From Teredinibacter turnerae T7901 (GTDB taxonomy: Bacteria; Pseudomonadota; Gammaproteobacteria; Pseudomonadales; Cellvibrionaceae): a stretch of 64,000 nt of DNA. A program made the translations under genes and the position numbers. The notes beneath the pieces are model-generated. The model saw only the letters and a program-made list of their open reading frames with translations. It searched no databases and was not told where the DNA came from. Every line of letters starts with the position of its first letter. Positions within the stretch are counted from its first letter, which is position 1. Positions 43,544 through 52,847 of the stretch are shown piece by piece. The stretch is taken from assembly GCF_000023025.1 (NCBI RefSeq), contig NC_012997.1:728764-792763 (forward strand). Direction: 5' to 3'.

Positions 43544-44086
43544 TTAGGCGAGAGGGAACTCCATATAAAATGGCGCGGAACGCGATACCTGTGTTCTCGT
43601 TGTACTTCTACCCGCAGACCACTCCGCTTCGACTGCCATGCGAAACCAGTGCTGTTCTTTGCTATGCAGCGTCAGTTTTAACGACGTTTCACGGTGTCTG
43701 GACAGGCGGGCTTGAGGCAAGGACAACGGGTAGTGCATCTGGGTGGAGCTAAGCGCAATGTCGCTGCCGGCATATTTCGGCAGGCGCACCTGTTTACGAC
43801 TTCCGAGATTGAGGCTGGGGCCGTGTTCAAGCACCAGCAGGCGCAAAGCAAGCAACTGTAATTCACCACCGCGCTCGTTGCGCAAAACCATGGTCATCGC
43901 GCCTCGCTTGGAGTCTGCAGCTGGGTGACTGACAGCGGCCTTGGTGAATAATAGATTAGGGATGCGATCACGCTGGTATCGCGCTAGAAATCGCTTAATC
44001 TTCCAGAAGAGAACACCGAGAATTACGGAGCCGGAACCGGCAAGTATCAATAGAGATGGCAGTGCTGTAATTCCGTAGTGACCCAT
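43544..44086 (-). CDS. uncharacterised single-pass membrane protein
   Basis: A 180-residue protein with one hydrophobic segment near the N-terminus (ALPSLLILAGSGSVILGVLFW, about residues 8-28), then a basic region KIKRFLARYQR, then a soluble, beta-rich, basic C-terminal part with LALRLLVLEHGPSLNLGSRKQVRLP. Topology predicts a cytoplasmic tail after the helix. I do not recognise the family. It is leftward like the ATP-grasp gene but separated by over 300 bases, so co-regulation is uncertain. Start ATG at 44086 with no strong ribosome binding site. Confidence is for coding, from length and composition. Confidence 0.6.
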   Translation of the reverse strand: MGHYGITALPSLLILAGSGSVILGVLFWKIKRFLARYQRDRIPNLLFTKAAVSHPAADSKRGAMTMVLRNERGGELQLLALRLLVLEHGPSLNLGSRKQVRLPKYAGSDIALSSTQMHYPLSLPQARLSRHRETSLKLTLHSKEQHWFRMAVEAEWSAGRSTTRTQVSRSAPFYMEFPLA

Positions 44087-44299
44087 AAAACAAATGAATA
44101 CGTAAAGTGAACCGGAAGTTTAGGTGACATGAAAAAGCTTGAGTAGCGCTGTTTGTGGATAATTGGCTGGAGTGTGAATCGGATCTAAGTTCGCCGATTT
44201 AGTCGGTATCTCGCTCAGCTTGGTGGATTCAATGTTGATATCCATGCCACCCATCTCGGCGCGGTTTGTGCCTTTCAAAGTCGTGGCACTACGAACCTG

Positions 44300-44333
44300 G
44301 CGCTTAAATAGATAGGATCATCTATGTAAGCGC
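44300..44333. repeat. 14-bp imperfect inverted repeat
   Basis: GCGCTTAAATAGAT (44300-44313) and ATCTATGTAAGCGC (44320-44333), one mismatch, 6-base spacer. Followed by another TTAAGCGCC copy of the arm at about 44337-44345. It might be a regulatory palindrome. Confidence 0.6.
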
Positions 44334-44501
44334 TGGTTAAGCGCCGGCTTCGTCGCGGGGTTAGTAGATCGTATTAAGGCCCTGCGCATGCGATTGGGGT
44401 GATGTGTAATTTTTGCGGAATCTATGTAAAAGTTAGCCCGGCCGCGGCCCTACGGATAGTCTCTAGTAAGAGCAATAACTCAAGTAAGAGGAATACGTAA
44501 A

Positions 44502-44531
44502 CGCAATAAGCAATAACGCAATAAGCAATAA
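44502..44531. repeat. two tandem copies of a 15-bp unit
   Basis: CGCAATAAGCAATAA is repeated exactly twice (44502-44516, 44517-44531). It lies in the leader of the gene starting at 44597 and itself contains a GCAATAA subrepeat. Confidence 0.9.
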
Positions 44532-44596
44532 ATAAAAAGTCTCGAGGCAACAAGTCCCGAGAGGAACAGTACGAAGAAAAGAAAAAGGAAGACCTC

Positions 44597-45100
44597 ATGC
44601 AACTGTTGTTGAAATTTTTAAAAGCCCTGAATTCGGAGGCTGGTCCCTGGCAGATCGCGTTTGGTATCGCGCTGGGTTCGATCGTGGGGTTGACCCCGTT
44701 TTTCCGTTTGCACAATGTGATCATTATCTTTTTTGTACTGGTGCTCAGAATTAACATCTCAAGTTTTATTGCTTCCTTTCTTTTGTTTTCGGGGTTTGCT
44801 TACCTGTTGGACACCCCCATGGTGGCGCTCGGTGAGCAAGTGCTTACCGCTGCTAATTTACAGCCAATGTGGACCGCCCTGTACAACTCGCCGCTCGGCC
44901 CAATAAGCCAGTTTAATCACACGTTAACCATGGGTAGCCTGCTTGTCAGCCTGATTGCTTTTCCGGTGATTCTTTTCGCCAGCCGCGTTGGCGTGGTGTT
45001 GTATCGCAATCGTGTTCTGGCCTGGGTTAACCGCTTCCAGTTAGTGCGGGTGCTCAAGGCGAGCAAGGTGTACCACATGTATCAGAAGTTGGAGGGCTAG
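44597..45100 (+). CDS. TIGR03546 family membrane protein
   Basis: A 167-residue protein with about three membrane helices (FGIALGSIVGLTPFFRLHNVIIIFF; FIASFLLFSGFAYLL; SLLVSLIAFPVILFASRVG). The GxxxGLTP pattern resembles DUF2062 and the TIGR03546 family, which is found adjacent to TIGR03545. The pairing with the next gene strongly supports the call. Function unknown. The start ATG has AAGGAAG upstream. A 2-base gap to the next gene indicates an operon with translational coupling. Confidence 0.8.
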   Translation: MQLLLKFLKALNSEAGPWQIAFGIALGSIVGLTPFFRLHNVIIIFFVLVLRINISSFIASFLLFSGFAYLLDTPMVALGEQVLTAANLQPMWTALYNSPLGPISQFNHTLTMGSLLVSLIAFPVILFASRVGVVLYRNRVLAWVNRFQLVRVLKASKVYHMYQKLEG

Positions 45101-45102
45101 CC

Positions 45103-46857
45103 ATGAAGTCTGTGATTCGCTGGCCGGGCTTGGTCGCCTTTATCGTAATCATGGCGCTGTTGATTGGTATCCCAATGGTATTTTTGGATACCTGGATCAA
45201 ATTAGGCGTGGAGCGCTTTGCCGCAGGCGTTAACGGTGCTGAGGTCAATGTCGGTCGCGCAGAGCACCGTTTGTTCCCTTTCGGAATCACGCTGCACGAT
45301 GTCGCGCTAACCGACCCGGCAGCGCCGTCCAATAACCGCGTCCAACTGAAGACAGTCTCTGCGGGCCTGGCAGTTGCGGAGTTGCTTGATCGACGTTTTA
45401 TTGTGGATGATCTGGTGGTTGATGGAGTTCGTTTCGATCAGCCCCGACTGCGTCCAGGCGAGGTATACGAGAGCAATGAGACGGAAGTTCAGGACGACCT
45501 GGCAGGTGCGGAAGGCAAGCCCCGTGTTCAGGTCGATATCGACGAACTATTGAAGAAAACACCGCTAGCGACACGGGATGAGGCGAAAAAGCTGCAGGAG
45601 ACGGCAAACCGCCTCGAAACCGAGGTGACCGAGGCCTATAAGGCCCTGCCAGACGAAGGCAAGCTGGAATCCTACAAACAGCAGGTCGACGCTCTGCGGG
45701 AGAAAAAAATTGAGTCGCCCGCCGATTTCGCTGCTGCGACACAGGAGCTAAAGGCACTTAAAGACGCTTTACGCGCTGAACAGCAAAAATTGCAACAATT
45801 CAAAACTACAGTGTCTGCAGCCGGTGAACAATTACAGGCGCAAACAAAAGCGCTTGAAGCTGCGCGCAAAGATGATTACTCGCTGCTGAAAAGGGCCGTT
45901 GCAGGTGATACCGGAGCGCTGGATGAGCTGACCGAAGCAATTTTTGGTGCAAAACTGAAAACCTGGGCAGACAACCTGATGATTGCCTACAACCTCGTTA
46001 CCCCGCTGTTGGGTGGCGGCGAGGAAGAAACGAAGCACGAGCGACTTGATGGGCGGTGGATCCAATACACAAAAGCCGAGCCACATCCTAACGTCTGGAT
46101 TCGCAATGCGCGAATCTCAGTCAAGTACAGTGAATCTGAATTTATCAGCCATTGGCAGGACATTACCGAAGACCATCAGCTGCTCGGGCGGCCAACCCGC
46201 TTTACCGTAGAATCTTCAGATACCGATCAATGGCAATTATTTAATTTGATTGGCGATTTTAGCTTCGGCGCCGCCGGCTTAAATGCTCATCAACAGTGGG
46301 ATTTAAAGGGCGTTGCTGTAGCTGCATTGGACCTGGCATCTAGCAGCGAACTAACTGCTGAATTGCAAAAAGCGTTGCTTAACAGTTTGGGTAAACTTAC
46401 CGTAACGGACGGGGAGCTTGCGGGTTCCGCAGATATCAATTTTGTGGATATGACATTAAAAGCTGTCGGCGATGGCGCAAACAGCCAGACGATCGCGAAA
46501 TTTTTGGAAAACCTTAAACGTCTGGATATCGACAGTAAAATATCCGGGGTGTTAAGCCATCCGCAATTTGATTTTGCCTCCGACCTCGACAGTCAGCTGG
46601 GTCAGTTGCTCGAAGACAATGTTAGCGAAGCTGCTCAGGCGAAATTGGCGGAGCTTAACCAAAAACTCGGTGTTGAAGGCACCGCGAGCCAGCAGGCGGC
46701 AGCGAAGGAACTGGCCAATTGGGAAACGCTGAAGCAAGTTTCGCAAGGTAAAACAGACACCATTGAAACGCTGTTGAAGGCCGAGCTGAAAAGTGCTGTG
46801 GCCAACGAGAAAGATAAACTCAAAAACCAGTTGAAAGACAAACTACTGGGCAACTAG
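45103..46857 (+). CDS. TIGR03545 family protein
   Basis: A 584-residue protein with one N-terminal membrane helix (LVAFIVIMALLIGIPMVFL, about residues 8-27), then a large periplasmic region. Residues about 40-110 and 330-490 contain AsmA-like beta segments (GAEVNVGRAEHRLFPFGITLHDVAL) and about 165-260 are coiled coil (LQETANRLETEVTEAYKALP). The end is helical and rich in Lys and Glu. This belongs to TIGR03545, known to pair with TIGR03546, and the genes are two bases apart here. The pair probably acts at the envelope; AsmA-like segments suggest lipid or outer-membrane homeostasis but that is an inference. Confidence 0.82.
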   Translation: MKSVIRWPGLVAFIVIMALLIGIPMVFLDTWIKLGVERFAAGVNGAEVNVGRAEHRLFPFGITLHDVALTDPAAPSNNRVQLKTVSAGLAVAELLDRRFIVDDLVVDGVRFDQPRLRPGEVYESNETEVQDDLAGAEGKPRVQVDIDELLKKTPLATRDEAKKLQETANRLETEVTEAYKALPDEGKLESYKQQVDALREKKIESPADFAAATQELKALKDALRAEQQKLQQFKTTVSAAGEQLQAQTKALEAARKDDYSLLKRAVAGDTGALDELTEAIFGAKLKTWADNLMIAYNLVTPLLGGGEEETKHERLDGRWIQYTKAEPHPNVWIRNARISVKYSESEFISHWQDITEDHQLLGRPTRFTVESSDTDQWQLFNLIGDFSFGAAGLNAHQQWDLKGVAVAALDLASSSELTAELQKALLNSLGKLTVTDGELAGSADINFVDMTLKAVGDGANSQTIAKFLENLKRLDIDSKISGVLSHPQFDFASDLDSQLGQLLEDNVSEAAQAKLAELNQKLGVEGTASQQAAAKELANWETLKQVSQGKTDTIETLLKAELKSAVANEKDKLKNQLKDKLLGN

Positions 46858-46872
46858 CGAGTTAATTATTTA

Positions 46873-47667
46873 ATGAAAACTGTAGTCGATACCCACGCCC
46901 ATACCATCGCCAGCACCCACGCGTACAGCACTGTGCACGACTATGTGACCGCGGCTAAGCAGCGTGGATTGGATATGTTTACCATTACCGATCACGCACC
47001 AGCGATGCCGGATTCACCGCATTTCTGGCATTTTGGGAATATGAAAATATTTCCTCGGATTGAGTCAGGCATTGCGATTTTACGGGGTATAGAAGCCAAT
47101 ATTCTGCCAGACGGCGAATTTACCATTGGCGGTATCAGCCAATTACAGACATTGGATATTCCGCCGGGGCTGGTTCCTTTTCTCGATCTCGCTGTTGCAA
47201 GTTTTCACGAACCCGTGTTTGCGCCAGCGGATGAGAAAACTCACACCGATGCGATGATTAAGGCAATCCGCTCCGGGTTGTGTCAAATTGTCGGGCACCC
47301 CGGCAACCCGAATTACCCGATAAACCAGGAAGAGGTGATTCGCGCAGCGCGGGACAATAATGTGCTGCTGGAAATAAATAACAGTTCGTTTACTCATTCC
47401 CGCAGCGGCAGTGAAAAACACTGCATGCGTTTGCTCGAGCTGGTTGATACGCTGGATTGGAAAGTCGTGTTTGCCAGTGATGCACACATCGCCTACGACC
47501 TTGGCGACCACTCATCCTGTATCGAAAAAGCCCGGCAGGTAGGGTTTCCAGAGGAAAGGGTGGTGTCCGTCTCCGCCAAACGATTTGTCGATTTTTTAGG
47601 GTCCCACGGTAAGCCTGTAGCAAAAGAACTCGAGGATTGGACACAAAGCTTGCCCGAGGCTGCCTGA
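46873..47667 (+). CDS. PHP-domain phosphatase (YcdX-like)
   Basis: A 264-residue protein of the PHP metal-dependent phosphatase family. Metal ligands are visible: HAH in DTHAHTIAST near the N-terminus, TITDHAP, GHPGNP in the middle and ASDAH near residue 200. The closest described group is YcdX of E. coli, a trinuclear zinc phosphatase linked to swarming; similarity is by pattern. Cytoplasmic, no signal. It is 15 bases after the TIGR03545 stop and may be part of that transcript. A possible hairpin follows around 47673-47720. Confidence 0.88.
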   Translation: MKTVVDTHAHTIASTHAYSTVHDYVTAAKQRGLDMFTITDHAPAMPDSPHFWHFGNMKIFPRIESGIAILRGIEANILPDGEFTIGGISQLQTLDIPPGLVPFLDLAVASFHEPVFAPADEKTHTDAMIKAIRSGLCQIVGHPGNPNYPINQEEVIRAARDNNVLLEINNSSFTHSRSGSEKHCMRLLELVDTLDWKVVFASDAHIAYDLGDHSSCIEKARQVGFPEERVVSVSAKRFVDFLGSHGKPVAKELEDWTQSLPEAA

Positions 47668-47853
47668 ACGAGCCCACTAAACCTGGGTCTCTCTTAGACG
47701 GGCTTAGGTTTGTGTGGGAGTTGCTCGATTAACTCTTAAAGTGTCGATGCTTTGACTGAAGCGAAACACCCGACTGGCAATTTTTGTCTGTTTCCGTGAC
47801 AATTCTCAAAAAGTTTTTACTGCGCCTGCAGCGCTGGGTCAACGGGAATTGTC

Positions 47854-50073
47854 ATGTCTTTTGTATCGCGATTGTTAAGCTGTTCAGCTTTAATTTTATA
47901 TCTTTCCACTTGCTTGCATGCGCAGGCAGCTGAACGCTTGGGGCCTCCTCTGCAAGAGCAGCGCAAGATGCAGTTTGCGCAGCAGGGTGCAGAAGCCTTG
48001 TACTCCATTAAGCATGCTACGCTTGACAGCGACCACCGCTGGACAAGAACACACTATATTTCCATTCGTATTCACGATACAGACTCTGCGCGAGACTATG
48101 GCCGCATCGCCATACCGTACAACCACTTTTACAGTTCGGCCGCTTTGGATTTTGCCAACGTATTAACAGCGCAGGGGGTGTTGAAACCTGTGTCGCAAGA
48201 GGCTATTCAGGTACGTACCACCGGTGGCGGGCAGGATTTTTACGATGATCAAAGTGAGATTGTGTTTTCCCTTCCCGATGTAGTGCCTGGTTCAATCATT
48301 GAATTTCAGTACACCGCGACCACGCTGAAGCGAGCGATTGAAACTGTTGAGTTTGATGGTGCCAGCCCGTTTTGGTTTCAGCAGCGGATTGCCAAAGACG
48401 GCTGGCGTGCAGACAGCGTTGATCAGTTTGTCTATCAGCTCGAAACTCCGGCAGACCTGGCTCTGGAAATTGATGTGCGTGGTCAATATCGCAAAAAGCC
48501 TGTGATCAAATCCGGGGACGGTAGCACCATACGTCGTTGGAGCTGGAACAAAGTGGCAGCCGTGGAGTTGGAATCGGCGATGCTGCCTGGGTATGAGGTG
48601 ATGCCGAGTATTAAAGTCAGCACCAGTCGCGACTGGGGGCTTATCAATCGGTGGACCTGGGATAAAGTCGGTTCAAAGCTAGGCAGCACAGCGGCTATCG
48701 CTAACGCGATTGCGGAGATGGCGTTACCGGCAGACGCTACGCGGGAGCAGAAAATAAAAGCGGTGTACCAGTATGTAAACAACAAGGTGCGCTATGTGTT
48801 CGCGCATTTGGGGCGGGGTGGTTACGAGCCGCATTACCCGGATGAAACCTTACTTGCTGGTTACGGCGACTGCAAAGATCAGGCGGTGTTGACGGTTGCA
48901 CTGCTCAAAGCGTTGGGCGTGGACGCCCATGTTGCGGTCGTGGAGACGCCTCGCGCGGGCACGTCTAAAATGGATCTCGTCCGCCTTATATTCGATCACA
49001 TGATCGTATGGGTACCGCCTGCGGAGGGTGGCAAAGCGCTCTGGCTTGATACCACCGGCGACCGTACTTTGTTCCCGGGCATGGCAAACCAGATGATCGG
49101 CCAACCCGCGTTGATTATCGACAGTGGCGACGGAATTGTTACTGCTATAGACGCGGAGCTAGCGCCTAACCTTGCACGCTTGGAGTTAATTTACCGCGAA
49201 TCGCCAGAGGGTTCACTTGTCGAAGCACGCTATCTCCCGCAGGGCGCCTACGAGCAGGTATTGCGAAGTTGGTGGCAACACGATGCCAACCGCGAATCGT
49301 CGTTGCAAAGATTAATGCAGGGTATATTCAATAACTCAAGCGAATACACGTTAAACGCAAGCGTCCATAATGCGGAATCTCTCTGGAACCCCTTGGAGAT
49401 TCGCGGCCAATTTAAATTCAATAAAAATTCCGCAACCGATACACCCTTGACCTACGGCACCAGTTTTCGCCAGATATACAGTCTGGCCGGCGATTTATCC
49501 ATGCTGCAGGTTCCCGCTACAAGGGTGAATACCTACTACGACCCACTATCTATTCGGATGGAGCAGCAGGTGGTATTTAAAAGTGGTGCCAAAAATACAC
49601 CACTCGTGGTGCAGACTGCAGACTCGGTAAAGGCCACGCATTTTTCTCTTGAGCAAAATGGCCGGGTTGAGGGGGCTGACTTTATTTTGGATCTTGTGTT
49701 TACCCGCGGGCCATTGCGATTGAACGTCGAGGATTACCAGGATTATTACCAATCACTGGTCAATTTAGGGGGGCAAGCTGGCTGGCTGGTTTCAATGGTA
49801 GACGACCCAAAGAAAGCAGCCGAGCAGGGGCTGGAGGAGACACTCGCCTCCGTTGAGGAAGATTCATGGCAGGCAGCGCTGGCAAAAGCAAAACATTTTA
49901 TTGATTTAGGCCAGTTCGAAGACGCGTTGCCGCCTGCACAGGCGGCTGTCGAGTTAGCGCCGGAAAACGGTGAAGCCTGGTTCGTTCTCGGTACGGTGCA
50001 AGGCTTTAATACGGATATCGAAGCGTCTAACGCCTCGTTTGTTAAGGCAAAGCAGTTGGGCTATCAGCCATAG
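47854..50073 (+). CDS. secreted DUF3857/transglutaminase domain protein
   Basis: A 739-residue exported protein with a signal peptide (SRLLSCSALILYLSTCLHAQA). The N-terminal half (about residues 30-250) is a DUF3857-like beta domain with SIRIHDTDSARDYGRIAIPY. The transglutaminase core follows: Cys in YGDCKDQAVLTVALLKALG (about residue 345), His in FDHMIVWVP and Asp in LWLDTTGD. The C-terminal part has a DUF3858-like beta region and ends in TPR-like helices (PPAQAAVELAPENGEAWFVLG). The triad is intact, so it may be catalytically active. The lipoprotein gene follows 10 bases later in the same operon. Confidence 0.9.
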   Translation: MSFVSRLLSCSALILYLSTCLHAQAAERLGPPLQEQRKMQFAQQGAEALYSIKHATLDSDHRWTRTHYISIRIHDTDSARDYGRIAIPYNHFYSSAALDFANVLTAQGVLKPVSQEAIQVRTTGGGQDFYDDQSEIVFSLPDVVPGSIIEFQYTATTLKRAIETVEFDGASPFWFQQRIAKDGWRADSVDQFVYQLETPADLALEIDVRGQYRKKPVIKSGDGSTIRRWSWNKVAAVELESAMLPGYEVMPSIKVSTSRDWGLINRWTWDKVGSKLGSTAAIANAIAEMALPADATREQKIKAVYQYVNNKVRYVFAHLGRGGYEPHYPDETLLAGYGDCKDQAVLTVALLKALGVDAHVAVVETPRAGTSKMDLVRLIFDHMIVWVPPAEGGKALWLDTTGDRTLFPGMANQMIGQPALIIDSGDGIVTAIDAELAPNLARLELIYRESPEGSLVEARYLPQGAYEQVLRSWWQHDANRESSLQRLMQGIFNNSSEYTLNASVHNAESLWNPLEIRGQFKFNKNSATDTPLTYGTSFRQIYSLAGDLSMLQVPATRVNTYYDPLSIRMEQQVVFKSGAKNTPLVVQTADSVKATHFSLEQNGRVEGADFILDLVFTRGPLRLNVEDYQDYYQSLVNLGGQAGWLVSMVDDPKKAAEQGLEETLASVEEDSWQAALAKAKHFIDLGQFEDALPPAQAAVELAPENGEAWFVLGTVQGFNTDIEASNASFVKAKQLGYQP

Positions 50074-50083
50074 GAGATACGAA

Positions 50084-51430
50084 ATGAAGTTGTTTTTTCG
50101 ATGGATTCTCCCTGCGCTGGCCACCGTGTTTTTGGCCGCCTGCGGCAGCGTGTCAACCAAGTCTCCGTTAGAGCCGAATTCGGTGGGTGAACAGGCGAAC
50201 AAGATAGAAGCTGGGATGAACGCTTATCGCGATTATCATAATGGCGGCACGGTAAAGGATTTAGCACGTGCGCGTAGTTTACTCGGTGAGGCGCACGAAT
50301 CGGCTCCGCTCAATCCAATGGTGCAAAAATTTTATTACCTTGCAGAGTTTTTTAACTGTATAGAAACAGCAGGGGACGGCTTACTGGATCTTGTGGTGCT
50401 ATACCGCTCACTTTCGCCAGTTGTACAGCGGGAAACACCACCGCCTTGGAGAATTTCTTATGCGCTGATTGCCGATACGGACTCGCGGCGTGAAACAATT
50501 GACCCTGTGTTGCGTGCGCTATTGAAAGAGGAGCCTTTTAATGCGAGTAGCTGGTATATGGCTTCAAAATACTACGAATCACAAAAAGCCTATTGGATGT
50601 CGCTGGCGGCAGCCAAGCGCGCGGTGACACTAAATTCCGATACAGCCAGTTATCTATATCGCTATGGCGAAGCAGTTAACGATATTCTGCAGGAATCCCC
50701 TTGCAGTTATGATGAATCCGCCTACGCACGAACCGCGGCGAGTTACATTTCCCGTGCCGCAGCGAAAGACCCTCAGCAGCTCTATGTCGATAACTCTGCG
50801 CTTCAGTATTTACGACTGGGTTTGTTTCCTCTGGCGTATAGCCAGGCAAAAAAAGCCTGGGAACTGGAAAAAAACTGGTGGACGGCTACCCATTATGTGC
50901 AGGCAGCGCTGTTGACTCAGCATTACAACGAAGCCGGCCCGGTCATTGTTTACCTTCAGGAGACGCACGACGATTCACAAGCGCTGGTGTTTGAGGCCCA
51001 ACGGCAACTTGGACTCGGTGACAAAGCGGCTGCATTACTGGCAGTTACTCAGCAACAAAATAAGTTTTCGGCACTCTACGAAAAGAATGCTGTTAAGGCG
51101 ACGCTACAGCACATACAACTCGCTTGGGTCGAAGCATTAATAACTCAGGGTGGGCTTAACTTGGGGGTGGATGATGTAGCGGTGCAATCTGGCTGGCTCC
51201 AACAAATAATCGACCACATCCAACAACCTATTGATGCCAGCGAACTCATGGAGGCCGCTGCAACCAGCTGCATGGAGACAGGCGCACACTTTTATCAGGC
51301 AATATCGCTCTGGAAGTCGGGTGCTCTATCGGACGCGCGAACGGAATTATCGTCGACTGCGAAGAGTAAAGCGACTTTGTTCGATGAATATATTTGGGCG
51401 CGGATCTTGTTGGAGGCGAAACTGCTATAA
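50084..51430 (+). CDS. TPR-like lipoprotein
   Basis: A 448-residue exported lipoprotein with lipobox ALATVFLAAC at residues 11-20. The mature part is mostly alpha-helical and repetitive, for example NPMVQKFYYLAEFFN, ASSWYMASKYYESQKAYWMSLAAAKRAV and YLRLGLFPLAYSQAKKAWEL, which looks like tetratricopeptide or similar solenoid repeats. The start ATG follows TAGGAGATACGAA; the frame reaches further back into the preceding gene but only this start fits. It is 10 bases after the transglutaminase gene, so they form an operon and may act together in the periplasm. Confidence 0.85.
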   Translation: MKLFFRWILPALATVFLAACGSVSTKSPLEPNSVGEQANKIEAGMNAYRDYHNGGTVKDLARARSLLGEAHESAPLNPMVQKFYYLAEFFNCIETAGDGLLDLVVLYRSLSPVVQRETPPPWRISYALIADTDSRRETIDPVLRALLKEEPFNASSWYMASKYYESQKAYWMSLAAAKRAVTLNSDTASYLYRYGEAVNDILQESPCSYDESAYARTAASYISRAAAKDPQQLYVDNSALQYLRLGLFPLAYSQAKKAWELEKNWWTATHYVQAALLTQHYNEAGPVIVYLQETHDDSQALVFEAQRQLGLGDKAAALLAVTQQQNKFSALYEKNAVKATLQHIQLAWVEALITQGGLNLGVDDVAVQSGWLQQIIDHIQQPIDASELMEAAATSCMETGAHFYQAISLWKSGALSDARTELSSTAKSKATLFDEYIWARILLEAKLL

Positions 51431-51438
51431 GATTTAAG

Positions 51439-51468
51439 ATGGCTCTTCATGGCTCTTCATGGCTATTC
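51439..51468. repeat. short tandem repeat after the lipoprotein gene
   Basis: Three copies of the 10-bp unit ATGGCTCTTC, the third with one mismatch. It sits just downstream of the stop codon. Confidence 0.85.
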
Positions 51469-51558
51469 TAACAAACTTCACCTATGCGGGTTGCGCACTG
51501 CATTTGTAAACGCTGATCATTGCGCGGAACGACGCTATTTAATCCGAGGCAGAACAGG

Positions 51559-52500
51559 CTAACTTAAATGCGATTTGACCGCGTCGAACAAATCCAATAT
51601 ACGTGCAACATATTGGTCTTTGGGGCGAAAGCTACTGGCGGTTTGAGCACTGATATCGCGCTCCAAATGGGAGAGCATTTTTTGCAGCCGTACCCGGTGT
51701 AAACCCAGTCGCGCCTGAATTGGATCGGTAACCAAACCAGAAAACGAGGCGAAGCAGGCGAGCAGCACCAACACCAGGGTAAGTGCAGCGGCGGTTAATT
51801 GCCAGCTTGGTGTCGGTGGAAATAGTTGATAGTAAAACCGACCGAGCGTTTTGCCCAAAAAAAAGTCATGTTCAGCTTGATAGCGGGCGACCAGCGCAGC
51901 GATTAAAAATCCTATGCCAATGCCGCCGGGGGTAAATTTTTGAAAGGCCGCCGCGCCGACCAAGGTGCTTGTGATAGTGTTGGTAATATCAGAAGATGCT
52001 GTACGGGTAACCCGATACTCCTGTAAAGCCTCGTGAACAATCGCTGCGGCACGGTGAAAAAATGCCTGCTGTTCCTGCGGGTCTGGATGAGCATCGCCAA
52101 ACCTGGCGCTCAGTTTACGTGTTATGTGCGCTTCCAGACTGTCGCTGTCGCAGTCCAGCCGCATCAGGTCTCGCCTGATGCACAGCCCCAGATAGTGTTG
52201 CACTTGTGTATTAAAGCCTTCCGGCACCCGACCAAGGAGCGCCGCCGCGCGTTGCCAGCGCAACAACTGCAATCCTATCCGTACCACGCTTAGCACGCCA
52301 AACACCGGGGCCCAAAAAAGATTGATGGGTGCTCGCAACAGGTCCAACCCTAGGGCTCGCCGGTTGGTACGCCAAGCGCCGGGATATCGGTAGTGCTGTT
52401 GTACAAACGCCGGAACCCGAGCCCGACACGCTTCGAAGTATTCATGGATCGCTTCGACTGCCAGATCCTGTATTTCCTGTTGTGTTATTTTTTTGGTCAT
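51559..52500 (-). CDS. DUF6635-like membrane protein
   Basis: A 313-residue protein with ARVPAFVQQHYRYPGAWRTNR followed by RALGLDLLRAPINLFWAPVF in the first 75 residues, a pattern I associate with DUF6635. Membrane helices are likely at about residues 60-80 (FWAPVFGVLSVVRIGL), 195-212 and 240-258 (LTAAALTLVLVLLACFASF). Function unknown. The ATG follows GCAGGATT. It is leftward, in a stand-alone position between a rightward lipoprotein gene and a leftward GGDEF-EAL gene; the 350-base spacer upstream holds its promoter. The family name is from memory. Confidence 0.6.
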   Translation of the reverse strand: MTKKITQQEIQDLAVEAIHEYFEACRARVPAFVQQHYRYPGAWRTNRRALGLDLLRAPINLFWAPVFGVLSVVRIGLQLLRWQRAAALLGRVPEGFNTQVQHYLGLCIRRDLMRLDCDSDSLEAHITRKLSARFGDAHPDPQEQQAFFHRAAAIVHEALQEYRVTRTASSDITNTITSTLVGAAAFQKFTPGGIGIGFLIAALVARYQAEHDFFLGKTLGRFYYQLFPPTPSWQLTAAALTLVLVLLACFASFSGLVTDPIQARLGLHRVRLQKMLSHLERDISAQTASSFRPKDQYVARILDLFDAVKSHLS

Positions 52501-52847
52501 AATCCTGCTGGTTAGAGGGCGCTAGCCAAATATTAGCGTGGCAGTACGTAGTGTGAAGCCAATATGCTGTGGATGGAAGCGCAGCTATTGTTTGACGCAC
52601 TGTGCCTGTATTCCCAGGGTCTGTTAACACTAATGCAATACGCTCTGCTGGAGCCTGAATAGACGGGCCATAGCTGCATGAATTCAATCAGGTAACCAAT
52701 TATTTGTCCACACGCAGCTAACACACATTATGGTGTGAGTGTGGCTACTGTTCCCTCGCATCTGACGAGTGTTAGCGTTGAGGATTAATGGGGGAGTTAC
52801 CTTGCTCACGAGTGAATAATCGTGTTGTGAGTGGGCGCCATCGCGGT
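52501..52847. other. 347-base intergenic region
   Basis: Lies upstream of the DUF6635-like gene and downstream of the GGDEF-EAL gene. I see no supported gene, terminator or operator. Confidence 0.4.

Larger units (their letters stand above)
44087..44596. other. 510-base intergenic region with repeats
   Basis: Divergent region between the leftward membrane protein and the rightward TIGR03546 gene. It contains an imperfect 14-bp inverted repeat at 44300-44333 and a tandem 15-bp repeat at 44502-44531, both listed separately. No gene is supported. Confidence 0.5.
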
